A stretch of 25,632 nt of DNA from Entophlyctis helioformis (lineage: Eukaryota > Chytridiomycota > Chytridiomycetes > Chytridiales > Chytriomycetaceae), in assembly GCA_025526915.1 (NCBI GenBank), contig JAHLKH010000274.1, forward strand, positions 1-25,632, read 5' to 3'. Shown piece by piece: positions 1 through 7,439 of this stretch (within the stretch, counting starts at the first letter, position 1; every line of letters begins with the position of its first letter). The position numbers and the translations under genes were made by a program. The notes beneath the pieces are model-generated. The model saw only the letters and a list, made by a program, of their open reading frames with translations. It did not search any database and was not told the DNA's origin.

Positions 1-204
1 ACAGACGGCGGGTTTCAGTACACAAGGTCATTCATTGATATAGCTTCGTAGTAATAAAGGCATATGCACGGGCAGTACCTGACAGACGGCGGGTTTCAGT
101 ACACAAGGCGACGACTGGGGCAAGTCGCCTTGTGGTCTGTCAGGATTCAAGTGGGACGCGCGACCGGTTGCACGCGTGTCACGTGATCGCGGCTGACTGT
201 TACA
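1..204 (-). repeat. 3' LTR of the gypsy element (edge-truncated)
   Basis: It matches 5656-5859 with one mismatch. If the LTR begins at the TG seen at 5654, only two bases are missing at the window edge. Read on the element strand it starts TGTAACAG. It contains two copies of a 29-bp unit that starts tgacagacggc, one at the outer end and one at 80-108, and a two-part hairpin at 78-144. Confidence 0.9.
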
Positions 205-214
205 GCCCCCCTTG
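205..214 (-). other. Polypurine tract of the gypsy element
   Basis: On the element strand the bases just before the 3' LTR read AAGGGGGGC and are followed at once by TGTAACAG. A purine run touching the 3' LTR is the usual primer site for plus-strand DNA synthesis in LTR retroelements. Confidence 0.65.
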
Positions 215-265
215 ACGAGGGATCCTCTGGAGAACAATCGGCACAGACAAAGAAGGAAGCCACAT

Positions 266-3200
266 TCACGTCCAATGCATCCCCAGCGTGGCGGCGGCTG
301 CGACGGACCGGCGGCTGTCTGGGAGGGCGGCGAGGTACTGGTCCAGCAGATCAGGTGCAGTCTCGCGCAACTCGGCCTCCGATCGGTACTCGTTGTGTTG
401 CGGGCCGTAACCGAGGTACGAGACCACAAAGGAGCGGCGGCCGTTGCGAGCGACCTTGTGTCCCACAATCGCGTCAATCTCCCATTCAGCTGCTGCAGGG
501 TCATCAGCAAAGGCGACTGCAGGTGGCTGAGCAGGCAGTGGCCGGCCAGGGAAAGCGGTGGCCGGATCGCGGTACGGCTTCAGAAGACGGACATGGAACC
601 ACGGATGCAGACGATGCATAGTCGGATGCAGAGCCAGCTTGCAGTTGAGACCATCCAGTGCGGCATTGACCTCTGTGATCGGGAATGGACCCAGCCAGTT
701 GGGCAGGAACGCGTTGGGGCGATGCGTGTCGGTGGGCCACACAATGCCGGCGGCTTGCAGCATGACCATGTCGCCGACAGCGTAGGCAGGAGCATCACGG
801 CGGTGGCGATCGGCGTTGCACTTCTGTCGTTCTTGAGCCTTGGTCAGGTTGGCTGTGGCATCCACGCGAGCCTTGTCAATGGCAGCGAGCAGGTCGTGGA
901 CAGCAGGCGGCGATGATGCTGCCGGCTCGTGTGGCAGCGTGCGAGGCTCGAGGCCAAAGGCGAGGAAGTACGGAGCATAGCCAGTCGATGCGCTTGGAGC
1001 AGAGTTGAGGGCGTGGACAGCCGCATCGAGCATGTGCTCCCAGTTGCTGCCGCGGTGGTTGGCGTACTTGGACAGCAGGTCCTTGAGCGTGCGGATGGTG
1101 CGTTCGGACTGGCCGTCGGTCTCCTGGTGGCGGGCCGTTGCCATGACTTGCTCAATGTCCAGCGCCGCACAGAGCGCCGTCCAGAAGGCAGACAGGAAGC
1201 GAGCGTCGCGGTCCGAGACGATAGACGACGGCAGGCCGTGGCCAGCAAGCACCCATCGGTTGAGGAACAGCGCGGCAAGATCCTCGGCAGTCGCATCGCG
1301 TCGCGTCGGCACGCACTTGACAAGCTTTGTCAGGCGATCCACAACAACAAACACAGCATCGTTGCCCTCGTCCGACATGGGCATGAAGGCAATGTCGCAC
1401 GCCACAGACTGGAAGCGGTCGGCAGGGATGGGCAGCGGGTGCAGCAGACCGGCAGGCGCCTGCGTCGACGAGTTGAACCGCTGGCAGGCGTCGCACGAGC
1501 TCACAAAGCGACCGACCGACGCAGCCATGTCTGGCCAGTAGTAGTGCGCACGCAGACGGCCGTATGTTCGTTCGCGGCCCTGGTGGCCGGCATGGGCCGG
1601 CTCGTGGTACGAGGTGAGCAGGTCGGTGCGCACTTGACCCTCTGGGATGTACATGCGACCCTCGTAGAACCATAGGCCGTCGACCAGCTCGAGTTTGGCT
1701 GCCAACTGACGCTCGTGCAGAGCAGCATCAGCAGGATCGGCCTTCCAGCGAGCGACGTCCAGCAGGAACGGATCGGCATCGAGCAGCGGGCGAACGCGGT
1801 CGGCAATGTCGGGTGTTGCGGTGGTCAAGGCATCCACTTCAACCTTTGCACGGCATCGAGCGCAGTGCGGGGCAACAGTCACATGGCGCGACAGCATGTC
1901 GGCAAGGTTGTTGTCGCCCCCCTGGATGTACTGGACCACAGCATCAAACTCCTGCAGCTCCATGATCCAGCGAGCCTGGCGGTACGACAGCTTGGGCTGC
2001 GTCGAGATCCATCGCAGCGAGGCATGGTCGGTGTGGATGGTGAAATGCACGCTGAGCAGGTAGTGCCGGTACTTGTCGCAGGTGTCCACGATCGCCAGCA
2101 TCTCGCGCTCGTGGGTCGGGTAGTTGCGTTCCGCATCATTGAGCTTGCGCGAGTAGAACGAGACCGGATGGATCTTGGCCGTGCCGTCCGCCTCGACATG
2201 CTTCTGGCCAATCCAGCCACCAATGGCAAACTCGGATGCGTCCGTGTACACGTGTGTCTCCAGCGACGGGTCAAAGTACTTGAGCACCGGAGCGTTCGTG
2301 ATGGCGTCCAGAATAAAGTCCACAATGGCCCACTTGGCCTCGTCCATCACAAAGGGCACGTCCTTGCGCAGCATGTCCGTGAGCGGCACACAGATGTCGG
2401 CATGGTCTTTGATGAAATCCTTGACCCACACGACTTGCCCAATGAAGCGCCGCAGATCGCCAACCGACCCAATGATCGGCCGAGTCTTCAGTGCCAGCCG
2501 ATGCTTGTCCTGGATCGAGTAGCCGTCACCCAGCAACAGATGACCGCAGAACTCGAGCCGCGACGAGAAGAACTCGCACTTGGACATCTTCAGGCGGAGC
2601 GATTCGGCGCGCAGACGACGGAACACTTCCTCCAGGTGCAGCAGGTGGTCCGCCTCGGTCTCCGAGTAGATCAGGATGTCGTCCATGTAGGCGACAACGC
2701 AGACGTCCAGCAGGTCGTGGAAGATGCGGTTCATCATGGCGTTGAAGGTGGCAGGAGCGTTGCAGAGCCCAAAAGGCATCACCTTGAACTCGTAGTGGCC
2801 GTAACGGGTCACAAACGCCGTCTTGGGGATGTCTTCGTCGTAGATGCGGATGTTGTAGTAGCCGTCCCGCAGATCGACCGACGACATGAACGGCTTGCCT
2901 GCGACGCGGTCAATGAGCGACTGGATACTGGGCATCGACGCGCGATCCTTGACCGTGATGTTGTTCAGCCCACGATAGTCGATGCACAGACGCAGACCGC
3001 CGTCCTTCTTCTTGGCGATCACGATACCCGCAGCAAATGGCGACACAGAGCCGCGGATCATGCCACGCGCGGCGAGGTCGTCCAAGAACGCCTTGACAGC
3101 ATCCTGGTGCTCAGTCGGCAGGCTGCGCGTAGGGCGGCGCGGCGGCGGCTTGGAACCAGGCACCAGCTTGATACGATGATCCTCAGGCCGCGACGGCGGC

Positions 3201-4024
3201 AGGTTGCCCGGTTGGAAGAGGGCCTGGAACTGGATCAACAGCGGATGGACAACCTCAGGCTGCGTCTCCAGGCTCAGATGGGCGAGTGGATCCGCCTCGT
3301 CAATCGCCGCAATGGCCGCGTCGGTTGCCGTATCTGCGTCCCCACAGCTGGTCAGGGCCATGATCTCGACATATGATGACTCGTCCGCATGGAAATCCTC
3401 GTAGCTGACGAACTCAATGCCGTGCTGCGCAGCAATGGCCTCAAGGGACATCGGAGCATGATCGCAGGGTGGTTCGGGTGCTGGTTCAGATGCTGTTTCG
3501 GGTACTGGTTCGGGTGCGGGTTCGGGTACTGGTTCGGGTGCTGGTTCGGGTGCTGGTTCGGATGCGGGTTTGGATGCGGGTTCGGGTACTGGTTCGGGTG
3601 TCGGGTCAAGTGTGGGTGCCGCTGAGGGGTGCAGACGCCATACAAAGTCGCGCCCCATGGCCTTGTGGTGGAATGCAAATGAGCGGTCGGCCATATCGCC
3701 CTTGGTGATCACCACCTCAGCAAACCACGGCGTACCCAGGATCACATCGGTGCTGATGTCCGCGACAAAGAACTGCAGCTGCTGCGCGTAGTCCCCAACC
3801 CCAAGAGTAATGGTCACCGCTTCCGCAACGCGATGGCACTCCTGGTTGGCATACTCGACCGTGAACGGCTCAATGGAGCAGGTCTGTGCACCAATCCGAC
3901 GCGCGAAACTGCGCGACATCACCATACCAGATGCGCCGGTGTCCAGCAGGGCCACGCACGGGAACCCATCGGCGGTTGCCATGACATGCGATCGGATAGG
4001 CGAGCGGACCGGCGGCATGGGCAA
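266..4024 (-). CDS. Gypsy Pol polyprotein: protease, RT, RNase H, integrase, chromodomain
   Basis: The 1252-codon open frame encodes the enzymes that copy the element RNA into DNA and integrate it. In order, with rough residues: aspartic protease motif LLDTGAS near 28; a proline/glutamate-rich repeat linker near 135-185; reverse transcriptase with YMDD near 445; RNase H YTDAS near 590; an integrase HHCC zinc finger near 810-850; the integrase core with SDRDARF near 930 and the TDGQSE glutamate near 970; and a chromodomain-like end near 1180-1230. The frame opens about 4073 with no obvious ATG of its own there, and 4024 is TTG; the first ATG is at 4018. It overlaps gag in the -1 frame, so expression by frameshift from gag is likely. 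No stop or frameshift breaks it, so it may be functional. Confidence 0.93.
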   Translation of the reverse strand: MPMPPVRSPIRSHVMATADGFPCVALLDTGASGMVMSRSFARRIGAQTCSIEPFTVEYANQECHRVAEAVTITLGVGDYAQQLQFFVADISTDVILGTPWFAEVVITKGDMADRSFAFHHKAMGRDFVWRLHPSAAPTLDPTPEPVPEPASKPASEPAPEPAPEPVPEPAPEPVPETASEPAPEPPCDHAPMSLEAIAAQHGIEFVSYEDFHADESSYVEIMALTSCGDADTATDAAIAAIDEADPLAHLSLETQPEVVHPLLIQFQALFQPGNLPPSRPEDHRIKLVPGSKPPPRRPTRSLPTEHQDAVKAFLDDLAARGMIRGSVSPFAAGIVIAKKKDGGLRLCIDYRGLNNITVKDRASMPSIQSLIDRVAGKPFMSSVDLRDGYYNIRIYDEDIPKTAFVTRYGHYEFKVMPFGLCNAPATFNAMMNRIFHDLLDVCVVAYMDDILIYSETEADHLLHLEEVFRRLRAESLRLKMSKCEFFSSRLEFCGHLLLGDGYSIQDKHRLALKTRPIIGSVGDLRRFIGQVVWVKDFIKDHADICVPLTDMLRKDVPFVMDEAKWAIVDFILDAITNAPVLKYFDPSLETHVYTDASEFAIGGWIGQKHVEADGTAKIHPVSFYSRKLNDAERNYPTHEREMLAIVDTCDKYRHYLLSVHFTIHTDHASLRWISTQPKLSYRQARWIMELQEFDAVVQYIQGGDNNLADMLSRHVTVAPHCARCRAKVEVDALTTATPDIADRVRPLLDADPFLLDVARWKADPADAALHERQLAAKLELVDGLWFYEGRMYIPEGQVRTDLLTSYHEPAHAGHQGRERTYGRLRAHYYWPDMAASVGRFVSSCDACQRFNSSTQAPAGLLHPLPIPADRFQSVACDIAFMPMSDEGNDAVFVVVDRLTKLVKCVPTRRDATAEDLAALFLNRWVLAGHGLPSSIVSDRDARFLSAFWTALCAALDIEQVMATARHQETDGQSERTIRTLKDLLSKYANHRGSNWEHMLDAAVHALNSAPSASTGYAPYFLAFGLEPRTLPHEPAASSPPAVHDLLAAIDKARVDATANLTKAQERQKCNADRHRRDAPAYAVGDMVMLQAAGIVWPTDTHRPNAFLPNWLGPFPITEVNAALDGLNCKLALHPTMHRLHPWFHVRLLKPYRDPATAFPGRPLPAQPPAVAFADDPAAAEWEIDAIVGHKVARNGRRSFVVSYLGYGPQHNEYRSEAELRETAPDLLDQYLAALPDSRRSVAAAATLGMHWT
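3470..3620 (-). repeat. Pro-Glu minisatellite in pol (PEPAPEPVPE-type linker)
   Basis: About a dozen imperfect 12-base units (plus strand ggttcgggtgct and variants) encode a Pro-Glu-Pro-Ala/Val repeat between protease and reverse transcriptase. It reads as a flexible linker. Tandem units like this often change copy number. Confidence 0.8.
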
Positions 4025-5580
4025 AGACGAGCAGTGGGTAACAGATGTATTGCAGCTGTTCCCGAACCATGATCACTAGGGGGTGCCACACTGGCGACTG
4101 CGACTGGTGCACCGCCACTGCGGTGGAATGGGCATGCCGGGTTCCTGATGGATGCGTGATCGGGTCGGCGGCAGGCGTAGCAGCCGTGGTTGGCCTTCAG
4201 GAACTCGCGGTCCGCCTCTGAGAGCGGTCGACCAACGCGCGACATCACCGCCTGCCACTCGCTGGCCAGGCCGGCGCTGTTTGCTGGGGCTGACACGGAT
4301 TGCGTCCTCGGCGCTGCTGGGATCGTCACTGGAGCCGGCGGCGTTCTGGCCGGTGCAGGAGCCGTCTGCGTGCGACGGCGTCCACTTCCAGAAGCCGATC
4401 CTGAGCCCACATTGGCAGATGGCGTCGACAGGGTGCCATTGAGTGCCGCGGCCGTCAAAACCGCCGCCTGGGCATACTCGGCCTTGGACCGCATGTTGGC
4501 GTCGAGCTTCTCGATCAGCTCCAGGTAGTCTGCAAACGTCTGTGGGCCGTCGAGACCGTCCGGACCCTCCAAGATGTCGATCCGAGCCTTCAGCTCCTGT
4601 GAGCACAGCGAGTACGCCTTCTTGATCATCGCGGCGTCCGAGGCGTCGGCGTCGCGTTGCAGGGCCGTGAGACGATCGCCCCACTGGGCACACGCCTCGC
4701 CAGGTGCGGGTACAAAACGATCGATGACGAGCTGTGCACGCTGGATGAGATGCGCCGGACGGTACCTGCGGTTGCCCACCTCAATGACCTGGGCCAATGA
4801 ACGCAGCTCTCGCGCCTGGACACGCGGCATCACAGTGTTGGAGAACCACTCTCGGGCAGAGCCCCTCAAGCAGCGTTCTAACATGCGAATGCGAACGGGT
4901 TCCTCCCTGTAGAGCGCCGGGCAAATGCCCATGCTGCTCTCCAGGGCGCGGGTGAATACTTTCCAGGCCCGGGCGTTGCCCAGCGGATCGGCCGCTGGGT
5001 CGCCGTCAAACCTGAGCTCCTTCAAGTCATTCTCGGCCTCCGTCTGCCGCGCGCGGAACAGCGCGGCATCGGAGGCTGCCGCTGGCGTCGGTAGATCCAT
5101 CGTGCCGTGCTGACTGATGCTGATGGATTGCGATCGCGACGGTGCGGGTGCTCGAGCCAGAGACGAGTGAGCAGCAAACGCCGCTGAGTTGAACTGGGCG
5201 CTTGAGGCGTGAACCGACTGCGAGCTTGCTACCGAGGCCGCCTCGTCCTGGATGGCAGAATCCCGATGTCCCAGCGCGGCGAGGAGCGACCCGTAATCCG
5301 CGACCGGTTGGATGTCTCCATCCTGCAGCAGGCTGCCGCCCTCAGGCACCGCGTCTCGCATCTCGGCCATCAACTCGGGTCTCTTCAAGAGCAGCCTCAT
5401 GGCCGCCTCTGCCAGGCTTGAGCCAAGGCGGTAGTTGGTGACAGTGCGGACGACAGTGACGGGTGTTGGCAGGCCGGTCTGGTTTTGCTGGTGTTGCTGG
5501 TGTTGCTGGTGTTGCTGTTCAATGCTGCTGTCTGCTCCGACCGCACCAGTGCCCTCGGCACTGAGGCTGTCGGTCGTCAT
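3919..5580 (-). CDS. Gypsy Gag (capsid and nucleocapsid)
   Basis: This 553-codon frame starts at an ATG 73 bases inside the 5' LTR. It should form the particle that packages the element RNA. Near residue 25 there is a glutamine/histidine run from a tgctggtgt-type repeat. The middle, roughly residues 190-370, has the helical, W/L/R-rich look of a retrotransposon capsid, including a segment reading ARAWKVFTRALESS. Near residue 467 is a nucleocapsid zinc knuckle, C-x2-C-x4-H followed by C after seven residues instead of the usual four. The frame runs on to 3919 and overlaps pol, which lies in the -1 frame. Codons after about 4073 may therefore be read only in unshifted product. Confidence 0.85.
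   Translation of the reverse strand: MTTDSLSAEGTGAVGADSSIEQQHQQHQQHQQNQTGLPTPVTVVRTVTNYRLGSSLAEAAMRLLLKRPELMAEMRDAVPEGGSLLQDGDIQPVADYGSLLAALGHRDSAIQDEAASVASSQSVHASSAQFNSAAFAAHSSLARAPAPSRSQSISISQHGTMDLPTPAAASDAALFRARQTEAENDLKELRFDGDPAADPLGNARAWKVFTRALESSMGICPALYREEPVRIRMLERCLRGSAREWFSNTVMPRVQARELRSLAQVIEVGNRRYRPAHLIQRAQLVIDRFVPAPGEACAQWGDRLTALQRDADASDAAMIKKAYSLCSQELKARIDILEGPDGLDGPQTFADYLELIEKLDANMRSKAEYAQAAVLTAAALNGTLSTPSANVGSGSASGSGRRRTQTAPAPARTPPAPVTIPAAPRTQSVSAPANSAGLASEWQAVMSRVGRPLSEADREFLKANHGCYACRRPDHASIRNPACPFHRSGGAPVAVASVAPPSDHGSGTAAIHLLPTARLCPCRRSARLSDRMSWQPPMGSRAWPCWTPAHLVW
5484..5520 (-). repeat. Poly-Gln/His trinucleotide-type repeat in gag
   Basis: The plus strand shows repeated tgctggtgt units. 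On the gag strand these encode alternating Gln-Gln-His near the Gag N-terminus. It is a low-complexity stretch without a known role. Confidence 0.7.
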
Positions 5581-5653
5581 TCCTTCCGTCTGGTCACTGA
5601 CTGTCTTGAGTCGTCGTGCAACAGGACGATGTGCAACGAGACGATGGGCGGTC

Positions 5654-5859
5654 TGACAGACGGCAGGTTTCAGTACACAAGGTCATTCATTGATATAGCT
5701 TCGTAGTAATAAAGGCATATGCACGGGCAGTACCTGACAGACGGCGGGTTTCAGTACACAAGGCGACGACTGGGGCAAGTCGCCTTGTGGTCTGTCAGGA
5801 TTCAAGTGGGACGCGCGACCGGTTGCACGCGTGTCACGTGATCGCGGCTGACTGTTACA
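5654..5859 (-). repeat. 5' LTR of the gypsy element
   Basis: The 206-bp repeat has TG...CA ends and is the near-identical partner of 1-204. Read on the minus strand it should carry the element promoter. It contains the same 29-bp duplicated unit (5654-5682 and 5735-5763) and the same hairpin (5733-5799). On the element strand the sequence after it begins GACCGCCC and does not show the TGG expected of a standard tRNA primer-binding site, so the exact inner boundary or the priming mode is uncertain. Confidence 0.88.
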
Positions 5860-5860
5860 G

Positions 5861-7286
5861 CGTTGTGCTGGCCCTCGCGGCAATCCTCGGTCTGCGGTTG
5901 CGACAGTTTGACGTCAACACTGCGTTCCTGCACGGCGATCTCAAGGAGGAGGTCTACACTCAGCAGCCGATGTGTAAGGATCGAGTCTGGGTCACGTGAT
6001 CGCCCATTGACACCAATCTGCCTTTCCTGCACGGAGTTTCCCCAGCTCTCCTCAACCATCTGTGCAGGTCTGTGCTTCCCCCAGTCCCCTTGGTAACCCA
6101 ATGAACTCAACCATCTGTGCAGTCTTATCTGCTACCGACTCTCTTCCCTTTCACAATGGGCTTCAACGACGGCACAGGTCGCATGTGGCGGTTGATCAAG
6201 AGTCTGTACGGTCTCCGCCAAGCGCCACTTGCCTGGAACGAGAAGTTTCACACCGCCATGGACGAGATGGGATACGCCTGCAGCGACATGGTGGACGCAT
6301 GCTGCTACATCAAGCGCCAGGACAAGGTGTTTGTGATCGTGGTCTTGTACGTCGATGATCTCCTGGTACTGACGGCCAACAACAAGATGTTTGCTCAGCT
6401 CAAGGAAGGTCTCGAGTCGCGGTTTGCCATGAAGGATCTCGGCGAGGCCCAGTCGTTCCTGGGCATGAAGATCGATCGCGACGAGGCCACGGGCAACTAC
6501 CACGTCTCCAACACCAAGGCCATCGAGAAGATGCTGGCTCGCGTGGGCATGCAGGACTGCAAGCCTGTTGGTACGCCGATGCCGACGTCTACTCTGGAGT
6601 TTGGTGGGCCCAAGACGTCGCAGCCGGTACGCGAGGTGATTGGCATGCTGTCACATCTGGCCAGGACCACGCACCCAGAGATCTCAGCCGCGGTTGGAAT
6701 TGTATCGCGGCATGTGTCGGAGCCTACGGAGCATCTCTGGACGCACATCAAGCGAATCCTCCGGTACCTGAAGGGCGTCAAGGACGCCTTCTTTGTCTTC
6801 AGCGGAGACTCGATCGAGCTGTCTGGGTTTGCCGACGCGGATTTCGCTGGAGACCTGGCGGATCGCAAGTCGACGTCTGGATGGACATTCTATGTGGGTC
6901 GGAGCTGTGTGAGCTGGAAGAGCGCCAAGCAGAAGTGCGTGTCACTGTCCACATACGAAGCAGAGACGGTGGCCATGTCGGATGCATGTAGGGAGCTGGT
7001 GTGGTTGCGGCGCATGCTGGAATGGCTGGGCTTCAAGCAGGATGGCCCGACGATACTGCGCAACGACAACTCCAGCTGCGTGACCAACACAAAGGGAATG
7101 CTCCGGCTGAAGTCGTCCAAACACATCGACATCCGAAATCTGTATGTGCGTGAGGTGGTCAAGTCGGGTGTGGCAAAGGTGGTACACATGGCGACCGAGG
7201 ACAATGTCGCAGACATCATGACGAAGCCGTTGGCGAAGGATACATTCAATCAGCACGCTGGAAGTCTGGGGATGGTGCTGAACTAG
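5861..7286 (+). pseudogene. Copia Pol fragment: reverse transcriptase and RNase H, disrupted
   Basis: The 5' piece (5861-5972) reads VVLALAAILGLRLRQFDVNT and continues with the copia reverse-transcriptase motif TAFLHGDLKEEVY. The 3' piece resumes at 6159 with GFNDGTGRMW, SLYGLRQAP and the catalytic YVDDL near 6349-6363. RNase H follows with FADADFAGD, DRKSTSG, ETVAMSDACREL, NDNSS, KHIDIR and MTKPL, ending at a stop at 7284-7286. The two pieces share a frame but are separated by 186 bases that bring an in-frame TGA at 5997. The gypsy insertion removes everything upstream. The order RT then RNase H at the 3' end agrees with Ty1/copia. The copy cannot be autonomous in its present state. Confidence 0.9.
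5973..6155. repeat. 183-bp insertion inside copia RT (possible solo LTR or small element)
   Basis: The insertion falls between QQP and GF of a conserved reverse-transcriptase block. It starts TGTAAGG, ends TTTCACA, and is flanked by ATG on both sides (5970-5972 and 6156-6158). With the repeat it is 186 bp, a multiple of three. The 17-mer ctcaaccatctgtgcag occurs twice inside (6051-6067 and 6106-6122). TG...CA ends suggest a solo LTR, but a 3-bp target duplication is shorter than usual for one. It is not a normal intron, since no AG lies at its 3' end. Confidence 0.5.
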
Positions 7287-7303
7287 AGGCAACAACGGCA
7301 TCT

Positions 7304-7312
7304 GAAGGGGAG
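7304..7312 (+). other. Polypurine tract of the copia element
   Basis: The purine run GAAGGGGAG touches the TGTTG start of the 3' LTR, 17 bases after the pol stop codon. This is the expected plus-strand primer position. Confidence 0.75.
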
Positions 7313-7439
7313 TGTTGCGGGGGCAGATTGGTTGTTGCAGTGGATGATGAAAGTGGAATTTGGATTGGAAATTTGTTTTAATACAACAAGAAAATACTGT
7401 CTCACAAGTCAGTCGCAGAACCAACGGCAAGAATCAACA
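7313..7439 (+). repeat. 3' LTR of the copia element (127 bp)
   Basis: The repeat starts TGTTG and ends CAACA, a perfect 5-bp terminal inverted repeat typical of copia LTRs, and follows a polypurine tract. It is AT-richer than its surroundings in the middle, with a TTTTAATACA stretch. The 5' partner is outside the window, so the boundary rests on these end motifs. Confidence 0.82.

Larger units (their letters stand above)
1..5859 (-). mobile_element. Ty3/gypsy LTR retrotransposon (chromovirus), almost complete
   Basis: The element lies on the minus strand between two direct repeats, 5654-5859 (5' LTR) and 1-204 (3' LTR, cut by the window start). It carries gag, then pol in the order protease, reverse transcriptase, RNase H, integrase. 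This is the Ty3/gypsy order, and a chromodomain-like C-terminus marks a chromovirus. A purine tract abuts the 3' LTR. Both reading frames are open and the LTRs differ at a single compared base (10 versus 5665), so the insertion is probably recent. The right LTR runs straight into copia reverse-transcriptase coding sequence, so this element landed inside an older copia copy. The left target-site duplication lies outside the window. Confidence 0.93.
5860..7439 (+). mobile_element. Ty1/copia LTR retrotransposon, 3' portion
   Basis: This is the right-hand remainder of a copia element split by the gypsy insertion. It contains the end of reverse transcriptase, RNase H, a polypurine tract and a 3' LTR. 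Gag, protease, integrase and the 5' LTR would lie left of the gypsy element and outside the window. The right end touches the 5' part of a Fanzor gene, so the copia element probably inserted into that gene. Confidence 0.88.

Noticed and set aside
28..510. A 160-codon frame within the gypsy 3' LTR and pol end
   Set aside because: It crosses the LTR boundary and lies in a shifted frame over the chromodomain region of pol.
1715..3376. A 553-codon plus-strand open frame
   Set aside because: It is antisense to the gypsy reverse transcriptase and RNase H and shows no family motif.
5974..6177. The copia insertion as a GT-AG intron
   Set aside because: A GTAAGG donor exists, but the only AG close to the resumption point (6177) would delete conserved reverse-transcriptase residues. 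The TG...CA boundaries with an ATG repeat fit better.
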